A stretch of 37,062 nucleotides of DNA from Clostridia bacterium (lineage in GTDB: Bacteria; Bacillota; Clostridia; UBA1381; UBA9506). A model generated the notes under the pieces. It made no database searches and was not told where the DNA came from. It saw only the letters and a program-made list of their open reading frames with translations. Below are positions 23,417-31,697 of the stretch, piece by piece. Both the position numbers and the translations under genes were made by a program. Position 1 is the stretch's first letter. Every line of letters starts with the position of its first letter. Location: contig JAFWAT010000042.1 of assembly GCA_017507525.1 (NCBI GenBank), positions 1 through 37,062 on the forward strand. Reading direction: 5' to 3'.

Positions 23417-24253
23417 GTGAAGCATACCTGCGAAAACGTAAAAGAACTGCTTTCGTTATACATAGATGAATTGCTGTGTGACGATGAAAGAGATGCGGTT
23501 TTTGCACATCTTGAGACTTGTGCTGATTGCCGAAGTGAATATGAATTTTTATCCGGTATTGTCAAAACAGCAAAGACAATGCCGACTCTTTCAGTTAGTG
23601 AAGAACTCCACGCAAACATTATGCAGACGATAGCAAGGCAGACAAAGGCTAAACCGGTCAAAAGAAGACTGTGGCGTATGGCATCCGGCTTTGTGGCTGC
23701 AGCAGCGGTCATTGCAATTTCGCTTATTTCGCTGGACAGTTTACCCGGACATCCTGATTTGACGACTGAGCCTACACCGAAGGTTACTGCAACAGCAGCA
23801 CCCGTAACAGAAACTGCAGAACCGGCTGAAAAGACGGACACAACGCCGGTTATTACCCTGCCGCCAAGTCGCCCGCAAGAGGCAGTATCTCCGACACCTG
23901 CTGCCCTTCAGGAGCCTGTGGTCCCGGCAGCAGAGGATATACCGGCAGCGCCGGCATCAATGGCGGTAGAGGAGCCGGTTTATACAGGTGATGAAAATCC
24001 ACAGCCGGAGGCGAGAAGCTTTTCCGGAAGCAGAGCCGAAGAGACGGTAAGCTGTTACTATATTGGCGAGGAGAGCTATGAAGAAGCCGTTTTAATTCTG
24101 GATGCTTATGAGTTTGACGGGCTGGCATATTCTATCCCTGCTGGGGAAAAAGAAGCCGTATGCGGCAAATTGGAAAGCTTATCCGGCTATGTGCGGCATA
24201 CAGGCGAACAAAGCGATGCAGATTTCCTTCGCATTACTTTGGTTTGTGAATAA
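23417..24253 (+). CDS. Membrane-bound zinc anti-sigma factor
   Basis: The 278-residue protein begins at a GTG behind AAAGGAGGGG. Its N-terminus has the zf-HC2/ZAS motif HLETCADC (His31, Cys35, Cys38) of RsiW/RsrA-type anti-sigma factors, which bind the neighbouring ECF sigma. One membrane helix follows at about residues 88-107 (ASGFVAAAAVIAISLISL), then an extracytoplasmic Pro/Thr/Ala/Glu-rich stretch (about 110-205) and a small C-terminal domain (about 205-278) with ETVSCYYIGEESYEEAVLILD. The C-terminal domain is unrecognised and may be the sensor. Confidence 0.9.
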   Translation: MKHTCENVKELLSLYIDELLCDDERDAVFAHLETCADCRSEYEFLSGIVKTAKTMPTLSVSEELHANIMQTIARQTKAKPVKRRLWRMASGFVAAAAVIAISLISLDSLPGHPDLTTEPTPKVTATAAPVTETAEPAEKTDTTPVITLPPSRPQEAVSPTPAALQEPVVPAAEDIPAAPASMAVEEPVYTGDENPQPEARSFSGSRAEETVSCYYIGEESYEEAVLILDAYEFDGLAYSIPAGEKEAVCGKLESLSGYVRHTGEQSDADFLRITLVCE

Positions 24254-24261
24254 GCTTATAT

Positions 24262-24345
24262 AAAAAATATCCACCCCATGATATGCACCTCCAAAAGTGT
24301 CTAACTTTTGGGGTGCATATCAATATCATGGGGTGGATATTTTTT
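24262..24345. terminator. Bidirectional terminator between convergent genes
   Basis: AAAAAATATCCACCCCATGA (from 24262) pairs with TCATGGGGTGGATATTTTTT (to 24345), and an inner stem (TGCACC and CCAAAAGT against ACTTTTGG and GGTGCA) follows. The 3' arm has an extra TGATA-like duplication that makes a bulge. A and T runs on both ends suit termination of the anti-sigma gene on plus and the ligase gene on minus. Confidence 0.9.
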
Positions 24346-24350
24346 AATTA

Positions 24351-26645
24351 TTAATTTTTTTCTAAATCCTTATTACGGATTTCGACACGTCTTACTTTGC
24401 CGCTGATGGTTTTGGGAAGTTCATCCACAAAATCCACGATTCTCGGATATTTGTAAGGTGCCGTATGTGTTTTTACATATTCCTGAATTTCTTTTTTCAG
24501 TTCTTCTGTGCCAACGGTGCCTTTTGTCAGCACGATGGTTGCTTTTACAATCTGACCGCGCACTTCGTCTGGTACCGGCGTGATTGCACATTCCAAAACA
24601 TAGGGCAGCTCCATGATAACGCTTTCAATCTCGAAAGGTCCAATGCGGTAGCCGGAGGACTTGATTACGTCATCAATACGGCCGACATACCAAAGATATC
24701 CGTCTTCGTCCATGGTTGCCTGGTCACCGGTATGATAGAAACCGTCATGCCATACCTCGCTGGTTTTTTCATCATCTAAATAATAGCCGATGAAAAGACC
24801 GCAAGGCGTATTTTCTTTGGTGCGAATACAGATTTCACCGGTGTCGCCGACGTTACACTCATTGCCATCAGGATCTAACAGGACAACGTCATACAACGGG
24901 CTGGGTCTGCCCATAGAACCGATTTTGGGGGTAGAGCCCACAAAGTTTGCGATAGACAGGGTGGTTTCGGTCTGACCGAAGCCTTCCATAATCTTAAGAC
25001 CGGTTGCCTTTTTAAACTGGTTATAAACCTCGGGGTTTAATGCTTCGCCTGCTGTGGTTGCATACTCGATGGAAGAAAGGTCATATTTTGACAAATCTTC
25101 TTTGATGAAGAAGCGATACATAGTGGGCGGCGCACAGAAGGTTGTGATATTGTACTTTTTAAAGAGGGGAAGAATATCGTCTGAATGGAATCTGTCAAAG
25201 TCATAGGTGAATACACCGGCTTCACAGAGCCACTGACCGTAAAGCTTACCCCAGAGAGCTTTACCCCAACCGGTATCAGAAATGGTAAAGTGCAAACCGT
25301 TGGGGTTTACATTATGCCAATGCTTTGCTGTAGGGTAGTGACCCAAAGCATATTTATAAGAGTGGGTTGCGATGCGGGGATAGCCGGTTGTGCCGGAGGT
25401 AAACAGCATTAGCATGGGGTCATCACCGCAGGGCGAGTCCTCCTTGCGGTCAAAATGGGTGCTGAAGCGTTCCATTTCCACATTAAAGTCGTTCCAGCCG
25501 TCTTTTTGACCACCAACTAAAATCTTCTTGATTTCCGGAAACTCTGCCGCAGCCTTTTCTGCCTCGATGGATACCTCACCGTCTGCAGTACATACAATGG
25601 CTTTGACACCGGCTGCTTTATATCTGTATGTAAAATCGTGCTCTACAAGCTGATTGGTTGCCGGGATTGCAATGGCACCGATTTTATGAAGCGCCAGCAT
25701 ACAGAACCAGAACTGGTAATGACGCTTTAAAACCAGCATAACAGTGTCGCCGCGCTTGATGCCTAAGGATTCAAAATAATTCGCAGTTTTTGCAGAATAT
25801 TTTTTCATGTCACTGAAGGTAAACCGGCGCTCGGATTTATCGTTGCCAACCCACATCATGGCAAGCTTATCGGGGTTCTTCTTTGCAATGGCATCCACAC
25901 AGTCAAAGGCAAAGTTAAATTGATCATCATTTTTGAAGGTAATTCCGTTAAACACGCCATTTTCGTCATAACTGGATTCAATAAAGTTATCAGCAACAGT
26001 TTTTGAAGTATCTTTCACTGAAACGTTGGTTTTGGTAACTACTGGTCCTTCGGGATATTCGTCGCTGAAGTGGCCGTCTTTGGGATTTAAAACAACGGCG
26101 TGGAACTCACAACCGCCCTCGCTGACAGCAATCATACCGTGGGGGATGATGCTGTTATAGAAAATGGAATCACCTTCGTTTAATACTTCAATATGGTTAC
26201 CCACCTGAACTTTTAAAGAACCTTTTACAACCACATCAAATTCCTGACCATTATGCGAAGCCAGTTTGATGGGTGCGTTTTGTTCTTCAGGGAGGTAGGG
26301 GAACTTAACCAAAAAGGGCTCAGCCAGCTTGCCTTTGAATTTAGGAGCCAGGTTGTTATATACATAACCCTGCTTCTTGACAATTTTCATACCATCGCCT
26401 TTTCTGGTGATGTTAAAGGATGTCAGGGTTGAGCTGGTTCCCTCAAGTAAATCAACAACCTCAACGCCGCAGGCTTTGGCACACTTATAAATAAAGGTAA
26501 AGCTAAAGTCGGTTTCACCTTTTTCTAACAGCTTATAATCTTCTGTTGATACGCCTGTCAGCTTTGCCAGCTCTTCGGGCGAATAACCCTTTGCCTCACG
26601 CAGGTCTTTAATTCTGCCTGCAACCTCTTTCAAACTAAATTCCAT
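24351..26645 (-). CDS. XRE HTH - cupin - AMP-forming acyl-CoA ligase fusion
   Basis: The 764-residue protein joins three parts. Residues ~5-65 are an XRE-type helix-turn-helix (GRIKDLREAKGYSPEELAKL, then LLEKGETDFSFTFIYKCAKACGV). Residues ~100-190 are a cupin (GQEFDVVVKGSLKVQVGNH, then LNEGDSIFYNSIIPHGMIAV). The rest is an ANL-superfamily ligase with the P-loop LFTSGTTGYPR, GEALNPE, GFGQTETT, YHTGDQATMDEDGYLWYVGR and the C-terminal catalytic lysine in PKTISGKVRR. It resembles medium-chain acyl-CoA synthetases, activating a carboxylic acid with ATP and CoA. HTH-cupin units are normally separate regulators. The ATG at 26645 has AAAGGAG 7 bases ahead. A T-box leader lies upstream. Confidence 0.92.
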   Translation of the reverse strand: MEFSLKEVAGRIKDLREAKGYSPEELAKLTGVSTEDYKLLEKGETDFSFTFIYKCAKACGVEVVDLLEGTSSTLTSFNITRKGDGMKIVKKQGYVYNNLAPKFKGKLAEPFLVKFPYLPEEQNAPIKLASHNGQEFDVVVKGSLKVQVGNHIEVLNEGDSIFYNSIIPHGMIAVSEGGCEFHAVVLNPKDGHFSDEYPEGPVVTKTNVSVKDTSKTVADNFIESSYDENGVFNGITFKNDDQFNFAFDCVDAIAKKNPDKLAMMWVGNDKSERRFTFSDMKKYSAKTANYFESLGIKRGDTVMLVLKRHYQFWFCMLALHKIGAIAIPATNQLVEHDFTYRYKAAGVKAIVCTADGEVSIEAEKAAAEFPEIKKILVGGQKDGWNDFNVEMERFSTHFDRKEDSPCGDDPMLMLFTSGTTGYPRIATHSYKYALGHYPTAKHWHNVNPNGLHFTISDTGWGKALWGKLYGQWLCEAGVFTYDFDRFHSDDILPLFKKYNITTFCAPPTMYRFFIKEDLSKYDLSSIEYATTAGEALNPEVYNQFKKATGLKIMEGFGQTETTLSIANFVGSTPKIGSMGRPSPLYDVVLLDPDGNECNVGDTGEICIRTKENTPCGLFIGYYLDDEKTSEVWHDGFYHTGDQATMDEDGYLWYVGRIDDVIKSSGYRIGPFEIESVIMELPYVLECAITPVPDEVRGQIVKATIVLTKGTVGTEELKKEIQEYVKTHTAPYKYPRIVDFVDELPKTISGKVRRVEIRNKDLEKN

Positions 26646-26664
26646 TTTTTTGCTCCTTTCGTTT

Positions 26665-26691
26665 CCGTTGCTTTTTAAAAGCATGTAACGG
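26665..26691 (-). other. Small hairpin between the T-box terminator and the ribosome site
   Basis: CCGTT at 26665 and AACGG ending at 26691 flank an inner GCTTTT/AAAAGC stem. It lies just upstream of AAAGGAG on the minus strand and may shield or space the ribosome site. Confidence 0.4.
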
Positions 26692-26703
26692 TTTTGAATA
26701 AAA

Positions 26704-26982
26704 CAAAAAAACCCGCCTCAAAATAACTTTTGAGACGAGTTATGCAACCCGCGGTACCACTCAAATTGCGAAAATAAATCCGCCACTTACCAGACTCAAA
26801 CAAGTCTTTTGCCTTTACGCAGCAATACGGAAGGAATCTACTTGCTGTTGCTTTCGGTCCTCCAACTCAGAAGTGATAGGTCATTGGAAAGCTCCGCCAT
26901 TGGCTCGCAGCAACCGCCAACTCTCTTCAGGCCTTGCAATCCGACCGTCTTCGTCATAGTTGTTTTGTGATATTCAAATTTA
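26704..26982 (-). ncRNA. T-box riboswitch leader upstream of the HTH-cupin-acyl-CoA ligase gene
   Basis: On the minus strand the leader has the T-box antiterminator sequence GAGTGGTACCGCGGGTT (around 26746-26762). It then has a terminator AACTCGTCTCAAAA/TTTTGAGGCGGGTT (26710-26741) followed by seven T. Stem I shows the distal AGAGAG..GGTTGCTGCGAG..CC element and a base stem CGGTC/GACCG. In the specifier region, CCTATCACTTCTGAGT best fits the common pattern codon-A-CTTCTGAGT with codon ATC (isoleucine). TGGT pairs with an A discriminator base, as in tRNA-Ile. T-boxes bind uncharged tRNA and turn on downstream genes. The T-box call is strong; the specifier is a by-eye guess. Confidence 0.88.
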
Positions 26983-26988
26983 CAATAT

Positions 26989-27017
26989 ATTATACTCTTT
27001 GTTATAGTGATTGTCAA
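26989..27017 (-). promoter_or_regulatory. Consensus sigma-A promoter of the T-box transcript
   Basis: On the minus strand TTGACA (27017-27012), 17 bases, TATAAT (26994-26989): a perfect consensus promoter giving transcription from about 26982, just ahead of T-box stem I. Confidence 0.9.
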
Positions 27018-27042
27018 TAGTTTTTTAAAAAATTTGTGTTTT

Positions 27043-27420
27043 TTAGTTTTCGCAGGAATGAGCTGTGAAATATCCCTCCAAGGGCAAAACATATTCGCCG
27101 TTTTCTTCTTTAAAGCGGAGAATGGAATATAATTCAAAAAGCTCCGGATTATTGCCGTAAACGATTTGGATGCCGGACAGGTCTGCCATGTTCAGTAGTG
27201 CCTTGGCTAGCCCGTGACGCAGACCGAAATCATCCTCTTCTGTATAGATAAAATTCATATAAACCTTTAAATTGACAAGGCTGATGCTGCCCATGCCAAT
27301 TAAACAATCTCCGTCATAGACCCCCATAAATTGTTCTTGCCCCATAGGGTGGTCAATATTTTCCTTCTTAAAATAATTATCAATTTCTTCTGTTGTTATA
27401 ATTTTTTTAATTGTCAGCAT
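27043..27420 (-). CDS. Small GNAT-like acetyltransferase domain protein
   Basis: The 125-residue protein looks like a short GNAT-fold protein: beta strands FMGVYDGDCLIGMGSISL and VYMNFIYTEEDDFGLRHGLAKALLN (shown here in pieces), where the second resembles the acetyl-CoA-binding segment before helix 3, and a C-terminal LPLEGYFTAHSC. The usual Q/RxxGxG/A loop is not clear (FGLRHGLA is the nearest). It starts 4 bases after the upstream pseudouridine synthase stop, whose end contains its AAAGGA site, so it is translationally coupled. Substrate unknown. Confidence 0.75.
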   Translation of the reverse strand: MLTIKKIITTEEIDNYFKKENIDHPMGQEQFMGVYDGDCLIGMGSISLVNLKVYMNFIYTEEDDFGLRHGLAKALLNMADLSGIQIVYGNNPELFELYSILRFKEENGEYVLPLEGYFTAHSCEN

Positions 27421-27424
27421 TTGT

Positions 27425-28141
27425 TTATCCTTTCAAGCGCAGAACTTCTTTTTCGGTTAAATGGCGCCATTCGCCGCTTTTTAAATCTCCTAAGGAAAGG
27501 GGACCTTCAGCCACACGGCGCAGTCGAAGCACTTCATGCCCCACAGCGGCGCACATTTTTCTAACCTGTCGGTTTCGGCCTTCTAAAATCGTGATTAGCA
27601 GCACGCTTTTTTCTGATTCTGAGCGTTTTAGCTCAGCCTTTGCCGGCATGGTTTTTCGCCCGTCGATGACAACGCCGTTGCGAAGCGCAGACAGCGCCTG
27701 TTCAGAAGGCACCCCTGACACCAACACCAGATAGCTTTTTGTAACCTCGTGTCTGGGGTGCGTTAAGCGATAGGTAAAGTCCCCGTCATTCGTCAGGAGC
27801 AACAGGCCTTCGCTGTCATAATCCAGCCTGCCTACGGGAAAGAGCCTGCCCAAATGCGACGGAATTAAATCTAAAACCGTTTTGCGGTCAAAGTTATCCT
27901 TGGCAGTGGTGACGTAGCCCCGGGGCTTATTCAGCATGATATAGACGTTTTTCTGCGGCGGGAAAATGGCTTTGCCGTTTACGGTTACCCGGTCTTTATC
28001 CGGATTTACCTTTGTGCCCAGCTCCGTGACAGTGTGATTGTTTACCATGACGCAACCGGCGGTAATCAAATTTTCTGCAGCACGGCGAGAGGCAACGCCG
28101 CACAGTGCCATATATTTTTGTAAACGCATGAGTTCTGCCAT
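27425..28141 (-). CDS. rRNA pseudouridine synthase, RsuA/RluB family
   Basis: The 238-residue protein has an N-terminal S4 RNA-binding domain (MRLQKYMALCGVASRRAAENLI is the start of this fold, given here as its visible pattern) and the RsuA-family catalytic motif GRLDYDSEGLLLLTNDG with the nucleophilic Asp. It closes with the LLITILEGRNRQVRKMCAAVGH block. It makes pseudouridine in rRNA, RluB-type sites in 23S being most likely. The ATG at 28141 is chosen since AAAGGAG lies 5 bases ahead. It is 30 bases downstream of the carboxypeptidase gene, an order (dac then rluB) also known from Bacillus-type genomes. Confidence 0.93.
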   Translation of the reverse strand: MAELMRLQKYMALCGVASRRAAENLITAGCVMVNNHTVTELGTKVNPDKDRVTVNGKAIFPPQKNVYIMLNKPRGYVTTAKDNFDRKTVLDLIPSHLGRLFPVGRLDYDSEGLLLLTNDGDFTYRLTHPRHEVTKSYLVLVSGVPSEQALSALRNGVVIDGRKTMPAKAELKRSESEKSVLLITILEGRNRQVRKMCAAVGHEVLRLRRVAEGPLSLGDLKSGEWRHLTEKEVLRLKG

Positions 28142-28171
28142 GGCTTCTCCTTTGTGTTTTATCAATATAAT

Positions 28172-29326
28172 CTAATTATAGCACAGCTTGCCGCTAAAGT
28201 TCAATAAATTCGTAAAAACTTTTTGAAAGTTTTCAAGCAGGGTAGGCTTTGCTGGCTCTAAATAGTCAACGGTTACCCCGGCGAGTAAATCCATTTCACA
28301 AAGCTTTTTGCCGTCATAAGAAATGGTCAGCTTTCCAATTTGTGCACCGGCAGAAACGGGGGCCTGTATCTCAGAGGGCAGCTTATAGTCAAGCTTTAGC
28401 TTGGATAAGCTTTCCGTATCGGCTTGCGACAGATAAAAATCTTCTGCCGCCAGTAGCTCTACCGTTTTGCTGGTACCGCACTTGACGGGAATGCTCTTTA
28501 AGATCATATCTTTTAGTACCAACGGGCGGGCAGAGAGAGTAGAAAAAGCGTAGTTTAACATATTTGTGTGGTCGTTCCAATCATTGGGTGCGTTTAGTGT
28601 TACACAAATTGCTGTGGTGTGGTCACGGGTAGCCGCAGAGACCAAGCATCTGCCGGTTTTCTTTGTAAAGCCGGTTTTAACCCCAATACAGCCGGGGTAG
28701 AGGGAGAGTAGTTTATTGTGGTTTACAAAGCTACGTGCTTTGTTGTTTTCTCCTGCCGGAATACTTTTTTTCTTTGTGGAAACAATTTCGGCAAAATCCG
28801 GGTTTTCAAGAGCCGCTCTTGTGATGAGGGCAAGGTCATAGGCGGTGGTATAGTGCCCCTCTGCGTCCAGACCGTTGGGGTTTTGAAAGGCAGTATTTTT
28901 AGCACCTAAACTGTGGGCGCGCTCTGTCATCATTTTGGCAAAGTTTTCAACGCTGCCGCCTACGTGTTCGGCAATGGCGATGGCGGCATCGTTACCGGAG
29001 TTAAGCATTAGGCCGTAGAGCAGATCTTTCATGGGAAGCGTTTCGCCGGCGGCAAGATAAATGCTCGACCCTTCGGTTCCGGCAGCGTTTTTACTGACGG
29101 TCACAATTTCATCGGGCTTAGCGTTCTCCAGCGCCAGCAGGGCGGTCATAATTTTTGTTGTGCTTGCCATGGAATGGGCCGTGTAAGCGTTTTTTTCGTA
29201 TAAGACCTTGCCGGTTTGAGCATCAATCACACAGGCATATTGCGCTGAGACGGAAAGAGCATCGGCAGAGAAGGTGGGGGCAAGCAGGAACAAAAAAAAG
29301 AGTGCAATGGGCATGAGTTTTTTCAT
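28172..29326 (-). CDS. D-alanyl-D-alanine carboxypeptidase (DacF/DacB type, penicillin-binding)
   Basis: The 384-residue protein has a signal peptide (MKKLMPIALFFLFLLAPTFS, cut near ADA) and the three active-site motifs of S11 peptidases: STTK (Ser55, Lys58), LNSGND and GVKTGFT. After the catalytic domain is a C-terminal PBP5-like beta domain (about 290-384). It trims the terminal D-Ala from peptidoglycan stem peptides outside the cell. The C-terminus lacks a clear amphipathic anchor. The ATG at 29326 follows AAGGAG (8 bases); a longer open frame upstream lacks a signal and site. It leads the dac-pseudouridine synthase-GNAT operon. Confidence 0.95.
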   Translation of the reverse strand: MKKLMPIALFFLFLLAPTFSADALSVSAQYACVIDAQTGKVLYEKNAYTAHSMASTTKIMTALLALENAKPDEIVTVSKNAAGTEGSSIYLAAGETLPMKDLLYGLMLNSGNDAAIAIAEHVGGSVENFAKMMTERAHSLGAKNTAFQNPNGLDAEGHYTTAYDLALITRAALENPDFAEIVSTKKKSIPAGENNKARSFVNHNKLLSLYPGCIGVKTGFTKKTGRCLVSAATRDHTTAICVTLNAPNDWNDHTNMLNYAFSTLSARPLVLKDMILKSIPVKCGTSKTVELLAAEDFYLSQADTESLSKLKLDYKLPSEIQAPVSAGAQIGKLTISYDGKKLCEMDLLAGVTVDYLEPAKPTLLENFQKVFTNLLNFSGKLCYN

Positions 29327-29477
29327 ACAGAAAGCTCCTTTTAAAATGAAGATTTCTTTAAAGTATATGAAAAAATTTCTATTTCCATGAAAAAAGTGTT
29401 TAAAACCATCTAAAAGGGGTATATATGTATTACAGGATGACATCCTGTTCATAATACACAGACAAGGAGTGGATCTT

Positions 29478-30014
29478 ATGAAAATTACAATGACTGGCAA
29501 ACAAATCGAATTAACGCCTGCTTTAAAAGAGCGCATCACGGAACGCTTTTCAAGGCTCGACAGGTATTTTCACAAAGAAACAGAGGCGACTGTTACGCTT
29601 TCTGTACAGCGTGAAAAGCAGGTTGTAGAAGCAACGGTCTACTCAGGCAATTTAATTGTTCGTGTTGAAGAAACAACAGATGATATGTACGTTAGCATTG
29701 ACAATGCTGTTGATATTTTGGAACGTCAGCTAAGAAAGCACAAAACCAGAATTGAAAAGAAACTGAAAAAGGATACATTTGATGTAGCTGCAGTAGAACA
29801 GATTCCTTTTGCAGAACCTGTTGAAGAAGAGAAAGAGTTTAAAATCGTTCGTACTAAACGGTTTGAATCAAAACCCATGAGCCCGGAAGAAGCCATTTTG
29901 CAAATGAATCTTTTGGGTCACCAGTTCTACATTTTCACCAATGCTGAAACCGGTGAATCCAATGTGGTATATCAAAGAAAGAACGGCGACTATGGTTTGA
30001 TTGAAGTTATCTGA
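29478..30014 (+). CDS. hpf: Long-form ribosome hibernation promoting factor
   Basis: The 178-residue protein has the HPF/YfiA N-terminal domain (MKITMTGKQIELTPALKERI; residues ~1-95), an acidic linker, and the C-terminal dimerisation domain (FKIVRTKRFESKPMSPEEAI, with LLGHQFYIFTNAETGESNVVY). Long HPF pairs 70S ribosomes into 100S dimers in stationary phase. The ATG at 29478 follows AAGGAG by 8 bases; a GTG three codons earlier overlaps that site. The leader contains a small hairpin CAGGA-TGACA-TCCTG near 29437. No raiA-type structured RNA is seen upstream. Confidence 0.96.
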   Translation: MKITMTGKQIELTPALKERITERFSRLDRYFHKETEATVTLSVQREKQVVEATVYSGNLIVRVEETTDDMYVSIDNAVDILERQLRKHKTRIEKKLKKDTFDVAAVEQIPFAEPVEEEKEFKIVRTKRFESKPMSPEEAILQMNLLGHQFYIFTNAETGESNVVYQRKNGDYGLIEVI

Positions 30015-30024
30015 CCATACGAAA

Positions 30025-30061
30025 AATAACCCCGGAGAAATTCTCTCCGGGGTTATTTTTG
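30025..30061 (+). terminator. Intrinsic terminator after hpf
   Basis: AATAACCCCGGAGA and TCTCCGGGGTTATT form a perfect 14-pair stem with an AATTC loop (30025-30057), ending in TTTTT. Confidence 0.92.
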
Positions 30062-30120
30062 TGCTTGAAATAATTTCTTTCAGTTTGCATCATACTATTA
30101 AAAAATGATGGAGGCATATC

Positions 30121-31434
30121 ATGAAACAATCAGTATGGTCAAAAACGGTGACATTGCCGCATTTTAAAAGTGTGGAGGAAACCCGTCAAACAGATGTTTT
30201 GATTATTGGCGGCGGCATGTGCGGCTTGCTTTGCGCACACTTTTTGCAAAAAGCCGGTGTGGAATATATGCTTTTAGAAGCAAACCGGATTGCATCCGGT
30301 GTGACGCAAAATACCACGGCTAAACTAACGTTTCAACATGGACTGATCTATGACAAATTGATATGTAATTACGGCAGCGAAAAAGCGCAGATGTATTTAA
30401 CCAGCAATCAGAAGGCATTAGAAGAATACAAACGATTATGCAGTGAAATAGACTGTGATTTTGAGATAAAAGACGCTTATACCTATTCTGTGGTGGATAG
30501 ACAAAAAATAGAAAACGAGGTCCGCGCGGTAAATGCCCTTGGTTTTCATGCTGAATTTGCTGACCCGACAGAACTTCCATTTAAAACCTTTGGTGCGGTT
30601 CGCTTTTCGGGTCAGGCACAGTTTCATCCGCTTGCGTTCGTTTCTGAGCTAGCAAAGGATTTAAACATTTATGAAAACGCCTTTGTACAAGAAATTGCAC
30701 CCCGTGGAGTTTTGGTAAACGGCAAAAAAATTCAGGCAAATAAGATTATAGTGGCAACCCATTTTCCGTTTATTAATAAGCATGGGAGTTATTTTTTAAA
30801 ACTGTATCAGCATCGTTCTTATGTCTCGGCTTTTTCCGACGTACCAAAACTTGAGGGAATGTATGTTGATGAGGATCAAAAAGGCTTGTCTTTTAGGAGT
30901 TATCAGAATCTTCTGCTAATTGGCGGTGGCGCTCATCGTACGGGAAAGCATGGTGGTAATTGGACTGAAGTGAATCGATATGCGAACGCTTTTTATCCGG
31001 ATGCGGTTTTGGAATGCGAATGGGCGGCACAGGACTGCATGAGCCTTGACGGGATTCCGTATATCGGGCAGTATTCGAAACATACACCGGATTTGTATGT
31101 TGCCACCGGATTTAATAAATGGGGCATGACATCTGCCATGGTGGCAGCAATGATTCTTTGTGATATGGTTCAGGGAAAACAAAACGATTTTGCGCCGGTG
31201 TATTCACCGAGCCGGAGCATTTTGAAGCCGCAGCTTGTGATAAACGGTATGGAATCTATGGTGAATTTACTGACACCCACGACCAAACGGTGTCCACACC
31301 TGGGATGTGCACTCAAATGGAATCCTGCAGAGCACAGCTGGGATTGCCCTTGCCATGGTTCACGGTTTGATGAGGATGGTGCCTTGCTTGATAATCCTGC
31401 AACAGGCGGATGGAAGAAAAAAGGCAAATCGTGA
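30121..31434 (+). CDS. FAD-dependent oxidoreductase with C-terminal Rieske [2Fe-2S] domain
   Basis: The 437-residue protein combines a DAO-type FAD domain and a Rieske cluster domain. The dinucleotide motif is VLIIGGGMCGLLCA (about 27-39), then LLEANRIASGVTQNTTAKLT. The C-terminal C-terminal region has CPHLGC and, 15 residues on, CPCHGSRFDEDG, the four cluster ligands (CxH and CxxH), all intact. Relatives such as Bacillus YhfW have this layout, but no proven substrate. The protein stops soon after NPATGGW, somewhat shorter than YhfW. The ATG follows GGAGG. Confidence 0.93.
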   Translation: MKQSVWSKTVTLPHFKSVEETRQTDVLIIGGGMCGLLCAHFLQKAGVEYMLLEANRIASGVTQNTTAKLTFQHGLIYDKLICNYGSEKAQMYLTSNQKALEEYKRLCSEIDCDFEIKDAYTYSVVDRQKIENEVRAVNALGFHAEFADPTELPFKTFGAVRFSGQAQFHPLAFVSELAKDLNIYENAFVQEIAPRGVLVNGKKIQANKIIVATHFPFINKHGSYFLKLYQHRSYVSAFSDVPKLEGMYVDEDQKGLSFRSYQNLLLIGGGAHRTGKHGGNWTEVNRYANAFYPDAVLECEWAAQDCMSLDGIPYIGQYSKHTPDLYVATGFNKWGMTSAMVAAMILCDMVQGKQNDFAPVYSPSRSILKPQLVINGMESMVNLLTPTTKRCPHLGCALKWNPAEHSWDCPCHGSRFDEDGALLDNPATGGWKKKGKS

Positions 31435-31446
31435 TTTTTTTGAAAT

Positions 31447-31485
31447 AACAAGCCCTGAAAATAAAGCTTTCAGGGCTTGTTGTTT
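31447..31485 (+). terminator. Intrinsic terminator after the Rieske oxidoreductase
   Basis: AACAAGCCCTGAAA and the complementary TTTCAGGGCTTGTT form a 14-pair stem around ATAAAGC, followed by GTTT. Confidence 0.88.
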
Positions 31486-31548
31486 ACCATACACCATTCT
31501 GCATGTTTTTATAGTTATAATCAATTTTTGAAAGTTTTGTAAAACCTC

Positions 31549-31577
31549 TTGACCATTAGGCAATTTTGAGTTATTAT
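31549..31577 (+). promoter_or_regulatory. Probable sigma-A promoter of the ceramidase-like gene
   Basis: TTGACC (31549-31554), 17 bases, TATTAT (31572-31577). The transcript would have an unusually long leader of about 120 bases. Confidence 0.65.
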
Positions 31578-31583
31578 ATGATT

Positions 31584-31697
31584 GATGGGCTTTATAGCCG
31601 TGCTCAGAATCAGCGAGAACAAATCCACTTTGCATGGAGTCTGCTGGCTTAGCGCAAGCTCATACGCAAACAGCTTTGGGTGGATGGTGAAGAGAGG
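31584..31697 (+). other. Structured 5' leader of the ceramidase-like gene
   Basis: The leader contains nested complementary pieces: ATCCAC near 31622 with GTGGAT near 31680, an inner CTGCTG/CAGC pair and a GCTT-AGCGC-AAGC hairpin near 31645. GAGAGG ends just before. No known riboswitch is recognised. Confidence 0.35.

Noticed and set aside
26838-27137. A 99-codon minus-strand frame overlapping the GNAT gene end and the T-box
   Set aside because: It runs out of frame through the GNAT gene and then through the promoter and stem I of the T-box, which explain the sequence better.
29340-29477. A raiA-type structured RNA upstream of hpf
   Set aside because: The divergent gap is only about 150 bases and holds just one small hairpin, with no long closing stem.
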